This document shows, piece by piece, positions 8,404 through 17,810 of a stretch of 37,084 bases of DNA (position 1 is the first letter of the stretch; every line of letters starts with the position of its first letter). The position numbers were made by a program, and so were the translations under genes. The DNA lies in NCBI GenBank assembly GCA_030123805.1, contig JASJXV010000016.1:1-37084 (forward strand), given 5' to 3'. The DNA comes from Gammaproteobacteria bacterium. GTDB lineage: Bacteria; Pseudomonadota; Gammaproteobacteria; Pseudomonadales; Azotimanducaceae. The notes under the pieces were generated by a model. The model was given only the letters and a program-made list of their open reading frames with translations. It searched no databases and had not been told where the DNA came from.

Positions 8404-9354
8404 GTGCAGAGGAGAAATTTCCTCAAAGTTTGTTCAGCAGCGACCGTGGCAGCCATGGGTAGCCAGTTGGGGTTGAAGTCTGCGCGGCATACACCGGTTA
8501 TTTATGAAGACTTTGATACCGGTTCTATCGATTTGTCTAACGCCATCCGGTATATGGCGTCTGCGCCCCCGAATTCCAACGAGTATCTCAAGTCATTCCA
8601 GAGAAGTAAGCCACGCGCAGATTCCAGTCAAAATAATTTGCAGAATTACATTGCCAAGATGCAGGCATTCGAGCAAACCCATGCAGAAGATATTTTCTTA
8701 AATACCGGGCAATATCGATTGTTGTTATCCACTTTTAAACGCCTGGATCGGGTCCAGAATCTGGTGGGCCACGGCAATTTTAATGTGATTAGCTTCGACG
8801 AGATGATCAGGTTCAGCGAGCGTTATAGTAGCGTTGGCCAATTCAAAGCGGCTGAACTTGGCTTTATGGAATTGATCTTTTTCGATGATGCCCAGAAATA
8901 TGGCTTTTTCGGAGAAAAGGTCATATCGGAATTAACAGCCGTTGTGCCTCGTAAAGAAAGATACAAGGTTCCGTATACAGGCCACTTCGTCTATCGCGGT
9001 GATTCACTCACCAGTTATACCCGGGTACGAAAAGACGTTGGCGACAGCATAATTCTCACGTCTGGTATCCGCAGTGTTGTAAAGCAAACCCACCTGTTCC
9101 TTGCCAAGGCCATTCAATCCCGAGGTAACTTGTCGAGAGCATCAAGATCACTCGCTCCACCGGGACACTCTTTTCATGGCGTTGGTGACTATGATGTGGG
9201 TAAAGTCGGTTTTGGTCGAAGAAATTTCACCTCAGACTTTGCCAGGACGAGAGAATTTAAGAAGCTAGTGGATCTTGGTTACATCAACATCAGATATCCT
9301 CAAGACAATCTGTTAGGGGTAAGGTATGAACCCTGGCATATCAAAGTCGTGTAA
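8404..9354 (+). CDS. Tat-exported M15/VanY-like D-alanyl-D-alanine carboxypeptidase
   Basis: The 316-residue protein begins with a twin-arginine signal (QRRNFLK then a hydrophobic stretch to about residue 23), so it is probably exported folded to the periplasm. The C-terminal domain carries the LAS metallopeptidase pattern: Arg223 in LTSGIRS, SFHGVGDYD with Ser256, His258 and Asp264, and EPWH with Glu309 and His312. His, Asp and His are the zinc ligands in the family. The role would be trimming D-Ala-D-Ala ends or cross-links of peptidoglycan. His258 to Asp264 is one residue shorter than in VanY/VanX (SxHxxGxxxD). The N-terminal about 150 residues show no domain I recognise. Translation starts at GTG with AGGAA seven bases upstream. 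Confidence 0.75.
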   Translation: MQRRNFLKVCSAATVAAMGSQLGLKSARHTPVIYEDFDTGSIDLSNAIRYMASAPPNSNEYLKSFQRSKPRADSSQNNLQNYIAKMQAFEQTHAEDIFLNTGQYRLLLSTFKRLDRVQNLVGHGNFNVISFDEMIRFSERYSSVGQFKAAELGFMELIFFDDAQKYGFFGEKVISELTAVVPRKERYKVPYTGHFVYRGDSLTSYTRVRKDVGDSIILTSGIRSVVKQTHLFLAKAIQSRGNLSRASRSLAPPGHSFHGVGDYDVGKVGFGRRNFTSDFARTREFKKLVDLGYINIRYPQDNLLGVRYEPWHIKVV

Positions 9355-9371
9355 GAGGCGTTTAAGCCTCT
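9354..9371. terminator. Bidirectional terminator-like hairpin
   Basis: AGAGGC-GTTTAA-GCCTCT forms a 6-bp perfect stem starting at the last base of the peptidase stop codon. It sits between convergent genes. It shares stem and design with the hairpin at 24801-24820. Confidence 0.6.
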
Positions 9372-9430
9372 CATCAAAATCACCTTTACATGCCTGACGT
9401 AGGGAGTTTGGACATTCCTGCCTGGGCAGA

Positions 9431-10489
9431 TTAATAGTTAAGGAGAACCAGTTTAGTCAGTTCGAACAGACTGTGAATCAGGATAGTTGAACTGATAGCG
9501 ATGGTTGCCCATCCGATCACAGTGAATGCTACATACTGCGATCTGGTTTTATTAATATTTTGTATGGTGTTGCTCAGTCTGATAGCGATTGCCGGATTGT
9601 TTTGCAAAATGTTAGGCCATGTAAATATTTCAAGTAACAAGTCTGCATAACAGGAGCCGCTTCGGGAAAGCGTCAAACCGTAAGTGATCATTAATATGCC
9701 TACCCAGAGCATGAATATGTCCACCACTGGAGACATCGAAGATTCCAGCAAGGCGGTAATCAAAATAACCACAGCTAAGGGAAACAGACTGTAATCAAAG
9801 AACTCAGATGCTGGTTCATTGAGATGATACCGGGTCAAACAAAGCAACTGAGGGCCGTATTGAAGATAGACGAGCAACAGCACACTACCGATGACGACCA
9901 TCAAGTTCATCATATACGTGGTCACGTCCGTGTACGTATTCAAGATCCGGTAACCCGCCAATGAAACTACTATCAACGACAGAAGCAAGGTTGCAACAGC
10001 TGCAGAACCGAATTGAATAATTTTGACAGGCACTGATGATCGGGCATAAAAAATAGATAACAGCCACCCCAGCATCAAAATGAGTGAGCTGGTCGTGAAT
10101 AAAATGGCGAGGGAATTTACCGCTGTTGTAAACCAATGCAGGATATTGTTTTCCCAATGTGTGAACTCCTCAAAAAAAAGTCCAATCATGGGATAGACCA
10201 GGTACAGCAAAATAGTGAAAACCGTAGCGGACATCACCAGTGCAGGAATTTGACTTATTGTTCCCTGCGCAGCAGTTGTCTTGGCAATGGACCAATCGAT
10301 AACCTGCGCCATTTGGTCAATCTGCTTTTTTCCAAGACCTCTCACCGCAACCAGCTGTTCTTTTACCCTAATGGCACCCGATTTGTTTCGATAATCAATA
10401 ATTCTTGCAGCTAATAAGGGGCCAACGCCGTGTATGGTTTGCAGTTCTTCCAGACTTGCTGAATTGATATTTATCAGGGAAGATTCCAT
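9431..10489 (-). CDS. Helix-hairpin-helix (ComEA-like) domain fused to a multi-pass membrane protein
   Basis: Residues 1-70 read as a ComEA-type double helix-hairpin-helix: ININSASLEELQTIHGVGPL then ARIIDYR, and VRGLGKKQIDQM. This fold binds DNA without sequence specificity. The remaining about 280 residues contain about seven hydrophobic segments (near 80-105, 117-145, 150-172, 185-208, 228-250, 255-276 and 325-350) that I cannot assign to a family. With the HhH first and no signal peptide, the HhH probably lies in the cytoplasm, unlike ComEA, whose DNA-binding domain is outside. It is a lone minus-strand gene. A role in DNA uptake, nucleoid anchoring or protein interaction are all open. Confidence 0.7.
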   Translation of the reverse strand: MESSLININSASLEELQTIHGVGPLLAARIIDYRNKSGAIRVKEQLVAVRGLGKKQIDQMAQVIDWSIAKTTAAQGTISQIPALVMSATVFTILLYLVYPMIGLFFEEFTHWENNILHWFTTAVNSLAILFTTSSLILMLGWLLSIFYARSSVPVKIIQFGSAAVATLLLSLIVVSLAGYRILNTYTDVTTYMMNLMVVIGSVLLLVYLQYGPQLLCLTRYHLNEPASEFFDYSLFPLAVVILITALLESSMSPVVDIFMLWVGILMITYGLTLSRSGSCYADLLLEIFTWPNILQNNPAIAIRLSNTIQNINKTRSQYVAFTVIGWATIAISSTILIHSLFELTKLVLLNY

Positions 10490-10563
10490 TACTGGCTATT
10501 GATATAGTGAAATGAACGAGGGGTAATAGTACAGTAAAGCGAATTCCGCGCACACTAGGCTAA

Positions 10564-10710
10564 TTCCTGTCCGGATGCGGCCCACCGGAAACCGACAAAA
10601 TTGGCTTGAAATTGCAAGAGATAAAACTAGTTTAGGCTTATAAAACAACCGCTTATCAAGGAAGTAGCCACCTCGGGTTTCAAATCCGGTGGACCGCATC
10701 CGGACAAGAA
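10564..10710. mobile_element. 147-bp element with 26-nt near-perfect inverted repeats
   Basis: The left arm (10564-10589) and the reverse complement of the right arm (10685-10710) agree at 24 of 26 positions; both begin TTC-C/T-TGTCCGGATGCGG. The 95-bp interior is AT-rich and non-coding. Ends TTCCTGTCC and GGACAAGAA recur at 16139-16251. It lies in the divergent gap between the HhH-membrane gene and the DUF1499 gene. No target-site duplication was visible. It could be a MITE or a structured regulatory RNA. Confidence 0.55.
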
Positions 10711-10747
10711 CTGGCCAAAAGACAACAAGCAATAGGAGTCGGCAAAT

Positions 10748-11500
10748 ATGGCAATCAAATCACAATGGTGGGTATACCTGCTGCTAATAATCTCGGTGCT
10801 TATACTGGTTTTGCTACCAACGGCAGCACTGGGTTATAAATTCGATCTACTGAATCTGCAGCTGGCCTTTAACCTGTTGTACGTTGTTGTCATCGGGGGC
10901 GCCCTGATACTTGTTTTAATTGGCATCACTGTTTTCATATCAAGCCGTCGGAAGCTGAAACATGAGCTGCGCTTGAGCATTATTGCTCTGCTAGTCGTAG
11001 TACTTCCTCTTGGCGTGATGGGGTATCAGATCGTGAAAGCCTTTGGTGTGCCTCCCATTCACGACATTACCACCGATACTGACAATCCTCCTGTTTTTGA
11101 TCGAGCGGTTGGTTTGCGAGGTGAGCGAAGCAATACGCTTGATTATGGAACGGAAAGTCTACCGGCCGAAAAACTGGCAGCTTTACAGAGGGCGGCCTAC
11201 CCACACATCAAGACGGTTCATTCAGATCTGGCGCCTGATCTGGTTTTTGATCGCATGGTTGAAATTATTGGCAGGAATAATCATGAGCTGATCACAAAGG
11301 ATAAACAAAATGGCCTGATTGAAGCCGTGTCCACCAGCTTCTGGTTCGGTTTTAAGGATGATCTTGTAATCAGAATTCAAGCGACTCAGAACGGCAGCAG
11401 CATGGATATCAGGTCAGTGTCCAGAGTCGGTCAGAGTGATCTGGGTGCCAATGCAGCACGTATTGCGAAATTAGTAAAAGATTTCAATAGCGGCGGTTAG
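10748..11500 (+). CDS. DUF1499 family membrane protein
   Basis: The 250-residue protein starts with three hydrophobic segments (about 7-29, 38-63 and 77-99) followed by a soluble domain with DUF1499 features: PPIHDITTDTDNPPVF (about 102-117) and, near the C-terminus, RSVSRVGQSDLGANAARI. The DUF1499 domain has no established biochemical function, and none is proposed here. AGGAG at 10734-10738 supports the ATG. The gene ends three bases from the convergent gatB stop codon, leaving no room for a terminator between them. Confidence 0.85.
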   Translation: MAIKSQWWVYLLLIISVLILVLLPTAALGYKFDLLNLQLAFNLLYVVVIGGALILVLIGITVFISSRRKLKHELRLSIIALLVVVLPLGVMGYQIVKAFGVPPIHDITTDTDNPPVFDRAVGLRGERSNTLDYGTESLPAEKLAALQRAAYPHIKTVHSDLAPDLVFDRMVEIIGRNNHELITKDKQNGLIEAVSTSFWFGFKDDLVIRIQATQNGSSMDIRSVSRVGQSDLGANAARIAKLVKDFNSGG

Positions 11501-11503
11501 GCA

Positions 11504-12934
11504 TCACTTTATTTTTTGTCGAATGAGATCGTTAACCTGTTTGGGGTTTGCCTTTCCCTGGGTCGCTTTCATTACCTGACCCACAAAAAAACCAAGTACC
11601 TTTTCCTTGCCAGCTTTTAGTTGTTGCAACTGTTGCGGATTGTTGGCAAAGATCTCATCTATAACAGGTTCAATTGAACTGGCGTCGGTAACCTGCTTCA
11701 GTCCCCTGGCTTCGATAATCTGATCAGCTGTCCCCCCACCTTGCCAGATGGCATCGAACACTGTCTTGGCAATTTTCCCGGAGATGGTATCGTCCTTAAT
11801 CCGGATTAGCAGATCTCCCAGTTGTTGTGGAACCACGGGACTTTGCTTAATCTCCAGACCTTCTTTGTTCAATTGCCCCATGAGTTCCACGCGTACCCAG
11901 TTGTTTGCCAATCTAGGATCATCGCAGATCTCACTGACCCGCTCAAAGTATTCAGCAACACTCCTGCTGGATGTGAGAATCATCGCATCGGTTTCAGACA
12001 GGTGCATCTCCGTGATAAATCTTAGCGCTCGTTGCTTCGGTAACTCGGGTAAGTTGTTACGTATATCAGCAACATAAGCAGCGTCGATTTCCACCGGTAG
12101 CAAATCGGGTTCCGGAAAGTAACGATAGTCAGTCGCAGTCTCTTTAGAGCGCATGGGGCGAGTTTCATCCCGAACAGGATCATACAACATGGTTTCCTGA
12201 TGTACTGTGCCGCCCGATTCCAGCACGCCAATCTGACGTTCGATTTCATGATTGATGGCTCGCTCAAGAAATTTGAATGAATTCACATTTTTGGTTTCCG
12301 TACGGGTGCCCATGGTAGTTTCACCCATGGGCCGAATAGATACATTCGCATCGCAGCGTAAGGATCCCTGGGACATGTCACCGTCGGATACATCCAGGTA
12401 GCACACCAGTTGACGAATATAGCGTGCATAGGCAACGGCCTCTTCCGCGCTGCGCATATCGGGTTCAGATACAATTTCTAATAGAGGTGTACCGGCGCGA
12501 TTGAGATCGATGCCGGTCATGCCATGGAAATCTTCATGCAGTGACTTACCTGCATCCTCTTCCAGATGCGCTCTGGTGATATGAATGGTTTTCTTTGTTG
12601 CATCGCTCAGAGTGATTTCCACCTCACCCCCAATGACGATGGGGTAGTCCAATTGAGTAATCTGATATCCCTTTGGCAAATCCGGATAAAAGTAGTTTTT
12701 CCTATCGAACACCGATTTGAGAGCAATTTCGGCTCCGACGCCCAGGCCGAAGGCCACGGCCTTTTTAAAGACTTCTTTGTTGACCACTGGCAATACGCCG
12801 GGTAGACCGATATCAATAGCGCAGGCCTGGCTGTTAGGTGAGGCGCCAAAAGCGGTACTCGCACCTGAGAAAATCTTGGAGTTTGTTGATAGCTGAACGT
12901 GGATTTCCAGTCCGATTACCACCTCCCATTGCAT
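11504..12934 (-). CDS. gatB: Aspartyl/glutamyl-tRNA amidotransferase subunit B
   Basis: GatB binds misacylated Glu-tRNA(Gln) or Asp-tRNA(Asn) and performs the kinase and amidation steps using ammonia from GatA. The N-terminus [15 protein letters not shown], the [18 protein letters not shown] segment, [19 protein letters not shown] and the C-terminal YqeY-like tail are all characteristic. From the ATG at 12934 the protein has 476 residues, the usual size. The open frame extends further upstream, but that part overlaps gatA and is not family-like. AGGGAG, overlapping the gatA stop region, is the ribosome site. It is third in the gatC-gatA-gatB operon, 13 bp after gatA. Confidence 0.97.
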   Translation of the reverse strand: MQWEVVIGLEIHVQLSTNSKIFSGASTAFGASPNSQACAIDIGLPGVLPVVNKEVFKKAVAFGLGVGAEIALKSVFDRKNYFYPDLPKGYQITQLDYPIVIGGEVEITLSDATKKTIHITRAHLEEDAGKSLHEDFHGMTGIDLNRAGTPLLEIVSEPDMRSAEEAVAYARYIRQLVCYLDVSDGDMSQGSLRCDANVSIRPMGETTMGTRTETKNVNSFKFLERAINHEIERQIGVLESGGTVHQETMLYDPVRDETRPMRSKETATDYRYFPEPDLLPVEIDAAYVADIRNNLPELPKQRALRFITEMHLSETDAMILTSSRSVAEYFERVSEICDDPRLANNWVRVELMGQLNKEGLEIKQSPVVPQQLGDLLIRIKDDTISGKIAKTVFDAIWQGGGTADQIIEARGLKQVTDASSIEPVIDEIFANNPQQLQQLKAGKEKVLGFFVGQVMKATQGKANPKQVNDLIRQKIK

Positions 12935-12947
12935 AGTCCCGTGCTCC

Positions 12948-14411
12948 CTAGAGTTCTGCACTTGCCGGTGTGCGCTTATGCCAGTCTGTCTGCAGCTGGA
13001 ATTGGTGTCCCAACTGCAGAATGCTTGCCTCGTCCAGGTAATTGCCAATAACCTGTATACCTATAGGCAAACCGTCGACAAATCCGGCGGGAAATGATGC
13101 CGCAGGCAGTCCTGCCAGATTACTCGCGATCGTGAATATATCCTGCAGATACATGGTTACGGGATCGCCGATTTTCTCGCCAAGTCGAAATGCCGTTGAA
13201 GGTGCTATAGGCCCAATTATCATATCCACTTCTTCAAACACATTAACAAAATCATTCTTGATAAGTCTTCTGATTTGTTGAGCCTTGCGGTAGTAGGCAT
13301 CATAGTAGCCAGCTGAAAGGGCGAAAGTGCCAATCATGATGCGTCGTTTCACCTCTGCACCAAATCCTTCGCTTCGACTTCTCCGGTAAAGGTCACCCAG
13401 ATCTACGGGATTTTCGCAGCGATGACCAAACCTGACGCCATCATATCTGGCCAGATTTGCAGAACATTCAGCCGGTGCGATGACGTAATATGCCGGTACC
13501 GACTGTCGGGTGTTGGGTAGACTTACTTCAGAGATCCTGGCTCCCATTTTTTCCAAAACCAAAACCGCATCCATAACACATTGCTGCACATTTGCATCCA
13601 GCCCGTCCTCAAAATACTCCTTACAGAGACCCAATTTTATGCCACAGATCTTGTCGTTCAACCTGGCAGAATAATCGGGCACAGGATCGGTAATGCTGGT
13701 TGAATCCTTTGCATCATGTCCAGCCATAGCGTTAAGCATAAGGGCTGCGTCTGCGGCTGTCTGAGTCATTGGACCGGCCTGATCCAGACTTGAAGCAAAG
13801 GCAACCATTCCCCAACGGGATACTCTGCCGTAGGTGGGTTTCAGACCGCTGATCCCGCACAAAGAGGCAGGTTGTCGAATGGATCCACCGGTGTCGGTAC
13901 CGGTGGCACCGGCACACATCCTTGCTGCTACAGCAGTAGCCGAACCTCCGGAGGATCCACCAGGGACTCTCTCCAGATCCCAGGGATTCTTGACTGGGCC
14001 ATAAAAGCTTGTTTCGCTGGATGACCCCATCGCAAATTCATCCATATTGGTCTTTCCAATCAGGATGGCACCTGCGGCTGTCAGATTTTCGACCACTGTC
14101 GCATCATAGGGTGAGATAAAATTGTCCAGCATGCGGGAACCGCAGGTAGATTTGATACCCCTGGTACAGAAAATGTCCTTGTGTGCAATGGGTATTCCCC
14201 CCAGGGGCAGTTCTTTGCCTCTGGCGCGATCGGCATCGGCTTGTTCTGCAGCCTGTAACGCCTGTTCTTCCAGCGGAGTGATAAAGGCATTGTAGAGACT
14301 ATCAAGAACTTTAATTCGTTCAATATAATGCCGTGTCAGCTCCTTGCTGGAAAATTCACCAGACTTCAGGGCTGCCAGCAGTTCCACTATAGTGTTGTTA
14401 TGCATTGCCAT
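12948..14411 (-). CDS. gatA: Glutamyl-tRNA(Gln) amidotransferase subunit A
   Basis: This is the 487-residue amidase-signature subunit that hydrolyses glutamine and channels ammonia to GatB. The Ser-cisSer-Lys machinery is visible: the lysine in IPIAHKDIF (about 73-81), the cis-serine and nucleophilic serine in [12 protein letters not shown], and the GGSSGGSA loop. Length and ends match the family. Either ATG 14411 (MAMHNN) or ATG 14405 (MHNNTI) could start it; the second matches many relatives. It follows gatC by 68 bp, consistent with one operon. Having GatCAB implies that at least one of glutaminyl- or asparaginyl-tRNA is made by transamidation in this organism. Confidence 0.97.
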   Translation of the reverse strand: MAMHNNTIVELLAALKSGEFSSKELTRHYIERIKVLDSLYNAFITPLEEQALQAAEQADADRARGKELPLGGIPIAHKDIFCTRGIKSTCGSRMLDNFISPYDATVVENLTAAGAILIGKTNMDEFAMGSSSETSFYGPVKNPWDLERVPGGSSGGSATAVAARMCAGATGTDTGGSIRQPASLCGISGLKPTYGRVSRWGMVAFASSLDQAGPMTQTAADAALMLNAMAGHDAKDSTSITDPVPDYSARLNDKICGIKLGLCKEYFEDGLDANVQQCVMDAVLVLEKMGARISEVSLPNTRQSVPAYYVIAPAECSANLARYDGVRFGHRCENPVDLGDLYRRSRSEGFGAEVKRRIMIGTFALSAGYYDAYYRKAQQIRRLIKNDFVNVFEEVDMIIGPIAPSTAFRLGEKIGDPVTMYLQDIFTIASNLAGLPAASFPAGFVDGLPIGIQVIGNYLDEASILQLGHQFQLQTDWHKRTPASAEL

Positions 14412-14479
14412 GATTCAATTTGCAAGCGGTGATATACAGCTAATCGCAGAGAAAGCTGGCTTCATTTGGATCGATACTT

Positions 14480-14767
14480 TCATTCGATCACTTTCGGCAC
14501 CAGGTACAGGTTCTTCTCAGTTGCCGGGGCAATTGATTGAAACAGTTCCCTCTGATCCGGTTCTGACACATGATCTTCCCTTAATCTCTGCATGGTATCC
14601 AACGGATGTGCCATGGGTTCTATGCCGGTGGTATCCACACTTTGCATCTGGTCCACCAAATTAAGGATGCTGGTCATGCTGTCGATGTTTTCCTGGATGC
14701 TTTCCGGTTTTAATTCGAGCTGAGCCAGTTGTGCGATAGATTTTACGACCGTATCGTCGACTTTCAT
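14480..14767 (-). CDS. gatC: Glutamyl-tRNA(Gln) amidotransferase subunit C
   Basis: The 95-residue GatC wraps around and stabilises the GatA-GatB interface. The pattern [12 protein letters not shown] at the N-terminus and [20 protein letters not shown] in the second half is diagnostic. GGAGG five bases upstream of the ATG is a strong ribosome site. First gene of gatCAB; it diverges from mreB. A 7-bp inverted repeat with an inner hairpin lies about 40 bp upstream of its start. Confidence 0.96.
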   Translation of the reverse strand: MKVDDTVVKSIAQLAQLELKPESIQENIDSMTSILNLVDQMQSVDTTGIEPMAHPLDTMQRLREDHVSEPDQRELFQSIAPATEKNLYLVPKVIE

Positions 14768-14808
14768 CCTGTCCTCCGAGTTAAATTTTCGCTGTTAAGG
14801 GGCTAGCG

Positions 14809-14846
14809 GACCCGGTTATGGGCCTCAAAAGAGGTGGCGCCGGGTC
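14809..14846. repeat. Nested hairpin in the gatC-mreB divergent region
   Basis: GACCCGG (14809-14815) pairs with CCGGGTC (14840-14846), enclosing CCTC-AAAA-GAGG (14823-14834). It would be in the leader of gatC if transcription starts further out. The remainder of the 318-bp gap to mreB shows no gene; promoters must be here but I found no strong -35/-10 pair. Confidence 0.45.
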
Positions 14847-15070
14847 TCAAGGTGGCGCTGATCAATAGGGCCTGTGGTCCGAATATAGCGACCTCCCCGA
14901 CATCCTGCAAATCAGGCGTAGAATCCTAAAGTGCTTTTGGTCGATCTGCAATCAATTTCCCTGCCAGAATTCTTGAATCTCCAGTATTGCTTCATCATCA
15001 GTGCCCTAAATCTGCTAAACTTACTTGCTGTAAGCAAAAACCGCACCCATGAACACGCCGGTTTAACTAA

Positions 15071-16138
<1,068 letters not shown>

Positions 16139-16251
16139 TTCCTGTCCGCAAGGTATTATATTTGGCCAGTATTCACAAAATATTAAAATATTAGAGTTAC
16201 AAATCAAGCACCCGGAACTAACCCCCTGCAATCTTTGAAACGGGACAAGAA
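16139..16251. mobile_element. 113-bp element with TTCCTGTCC / GGACAAGAA ends between mreB and mreC
   Basis: It begins directly after the mreB stop codon with TTCCTGTCC and ends with GGACAAGAA (16243-16251), the same termini, with the same single mismatch, as the 147-bp element at 10564-10710. The interior is AT-rich, non-coding and not obviously related to that element. It might be a short mobile element or an RNA-processing structure inside the mre operon. Confidence 0.4.
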
Positions 16252-16311
16252 TAAACAGGAAATAGAGTCATCAAATCACTATTCCTGGAAGAAAATACGC
16301 TTACATACAAG

Positions 16312-17139
16312 ATGCTGGGATTCAGTGTCTTGTCTTTGTTTTTGGTCTTGTTGGACCACAATTCAGTCTATCTGGATGATATTCGAGGTAGTCTGAACAT
16401 CCTTGTCACTCCGATTTTCTATGTAGCTGAATTTCCTGCCAATACCAGCGATGCTTTATCCGAGATGTTTTCCAGCAGAGAAAGAATGCAGGAAGAGATT
16501 AAAAATCTTAATCAGCATCTGCTATTGCTACAGGCCAAAACGGCAAAAATGGCGTCCCTCAGTGCTGAAAATGCACGTCTGAGAGATTTGCTGGGTTCCT
16601 CCGAAAAGCTGGAAGATAACGTTCTTGTAGCCGAATTGATCGGCATCAGTCCTGATCCGGAATCTTTTGTTGTCGTGCTCGATAAAGGTAAACGGAACGG
16701 CGTGTACCTGGGACAAGCGTTGCTGGATGCGACAGGTTTGATGGGGCAAATTATTGAAGTCAGCAGATACACCAGCCGCGCATTGCTAATCACAGATGTC
16801 TCTCATTCAGTGCCGGTTCAGGTAAACAGGAATAATCTGAGGCTCATCGCAGCAGGATCAGGCAGGATCAACGAGCTGGAATTGAACCATGTTCAGGATA
16901 CTGCTGATATCCGCGTTGGGGATTTGCTGGTGAGTTCGGGGCTTGGGCAGAGATTTCCAGTTGGGTATCCTGTGGGGATTGTGACCCAGGTTACACACGA
17001 CCCGGGGCAACCCTTTGCTGTCGTTAAAGCCAGACCGAGTGCACATCTGGATCGCAGCAGGCACTTGCTGTTGGTGTTTACGGCCGAGCAAATGGCTGCT
17101 CGCAAGTCTCAGTCCAGGGAGTTGGATGATGGTTCTTGA
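16312..17139 (+). CDS. mreC: Rod-shape-determining protein MreC (5' end probably longer)
   Basis: MreC is the bitopic periplasmic scaffold linking MreB to PBP2/RodA. Visible features are a single N-terminal membrane segment, a coiled coil (about residues 45-85, EEIKNLNQHLLLLQ...ENARLRDLLG), and the paired beta domain with LDKGKRNGVYLGQALLDATG, GLMGQIIEV and VSSGLGQRFPVGYPVG. From ATG 16312 the protein has 275 residues, starts directly in the membrane segment and has no ribosome site. The in-frame sequence just upstream, IKSLFLEENTLTYK (from 16270), resembles the normal MreC N-terminus and follows AGGA, yet has no ATG, GTG or TTG. A non-standard start or a base error is likely. Confidence 0.92.
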   Translation: MLGFSVLSLFLVLLDHNSVYLDDIRGSLNILVTPIFYVAEFPANTSDALSEMFSSRERMQEEIKNLNQHLLLLQAKTAKMASLSAENARLRDLLGSSEKLEDNVLVAELIGISPDPESFVVVLDKGKRNGVYLGQALLDATGLMGQIIEVSRYTSRALLITDVSHSVPVQVNRNNLRLIAAGSGRINELELNHVQDTADIRVGDLLVSSGLGQRFPVGYPVGIVTQVTHDPGQPFAVVKARPSAHLDRSRHLLLVFTAEQMAARKSQSRELDDGS

Positions 17140-17629
17140 TCGTTTCAGAGGTATGTGGGTTGTATTCCTGAGTTTCTTTGCTGCTTTTGTATTAGCGATA
17201 TTTTCTCTACCCGATTTCTTACCTGATTATATTGCATATGCACGTCCCCATTGGGTAGCGCTAGTGTTGTTTTACTGGATCATATCGTTGCCGCATCGGG
17301 TTGGTCTGGTCGCTGCATGGATATCAGGATTGATGTTGGATGTACTCCAGGGAGGATTACTTGGCCAGCAGGCACTGGCCTTTCTTGTTATAGGCTATAT
17401 TGCTGCAAGTTCGTATCAGAGAATGAGAATGTTTTCAGTTTGGCAACAGGCGATGATCATATTTGCGGCAATATTTGTTGCCGAAATGATCCTTTTTGTG
17501 ATTGATTTTATGACCATAGATCGGACCTGGAAGTTTCTGTATCTATTGCCCTCCATAGTGAGCGCTCTTCTATGGCCATGGGTGTTTCTCTTGTTGAGGC
17601 ATCTGAGACGACGCTTCAATGTTGATTAA
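17126..17629 (+). CDS. mreD: Rod-shape-determining protein MreD
   Basis: MreD is a small polytopic inner-membrane partner of MreC. The about 167-residue product has five or six hydrophobic segments and the family stretch RPHWVALVLFYWIISLPHRVGL followed by GLMLDVLQGGLLGQ. The open frame extends upstream inside mreC, but ATG 17126 or ATG 17129, just after GGGAG, is the plausible start and gives the usual length. It overlaps the end of mreC by 11-14 bases, suggesting translational coupling. An 80-bp tandem repeat begins immediately after the stop codon. Confidence 0.93.
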   Translation: MMVLDRFRGMWVVFLSFFAAFVLAIFSLPDFLPDYIAYARPHWVALVLFYWIISLPHRVGLVAAWISGLMLDVLQGGLLGQQALAFLVIGYIAASSYQRMRMFSVWQQAMIIFAAIFVAEMILFVIDFMTIDRTWKFLYLLPSIVSALLWPWVFLLLRHLRRRFNVD

Positions 17630-17630
17630 C

Positions 17631-17790
17631 AAGTTCCGGCTTGCCGAAGGCAAACGGCACAGGCGGCAGCGGTTTGCGGCGTCCGCCGTTGCGGGCAAAC
17701 TGCGAGAGCCAAGTTCCGGCTTGCCGAAGGCAAACGGCACAGGCGGCAGCGGTTTGCGGCGTCCGCCGTTGCGGGCAAACTGCGAGAGCC
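17631..17790 (+). repeat. Perfect tandem duplication of an 80-bp GC-rich hairpin repeat
   Basis: Bases 17631-17710 and 17711-17790 are identical (80 of 80), followed by the first three bases of a third unit. Each unit has a hairpin TTGCC-GAA-GGCAA, then GGCGGCAGCGG, then a second hairpin GTTTGC...GCAAAC whose loop carries GTCCGCCGTTGCGG. A related unit is at 30615-30709. It fills nearly the whole 181-bp space between mreD and maf within an operon. It is translated only in an artificial upward extension of the maf frame. Confidence 0.9.
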
Positions 17791-17810
17791 AAGATCTTGA
17801 GTTATCCAGA

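Noticed and set aside
12935-13048. 38-residue N-terminal extension of GatB
   Set aside because: It overlaps gatA and is not family-like; ATG 12934 has a good ribosome site.
17631-17790. Possible CRISPR array
   Set aside because: Only two directly adjacent units without spacers; this is a tandem duplication.
17619-17810. 64-residue N-terminal extension of Maf
   Set aside because: It is the translation of the two 80-bp repeats; Maf homology starts exactly at ATG 17811.
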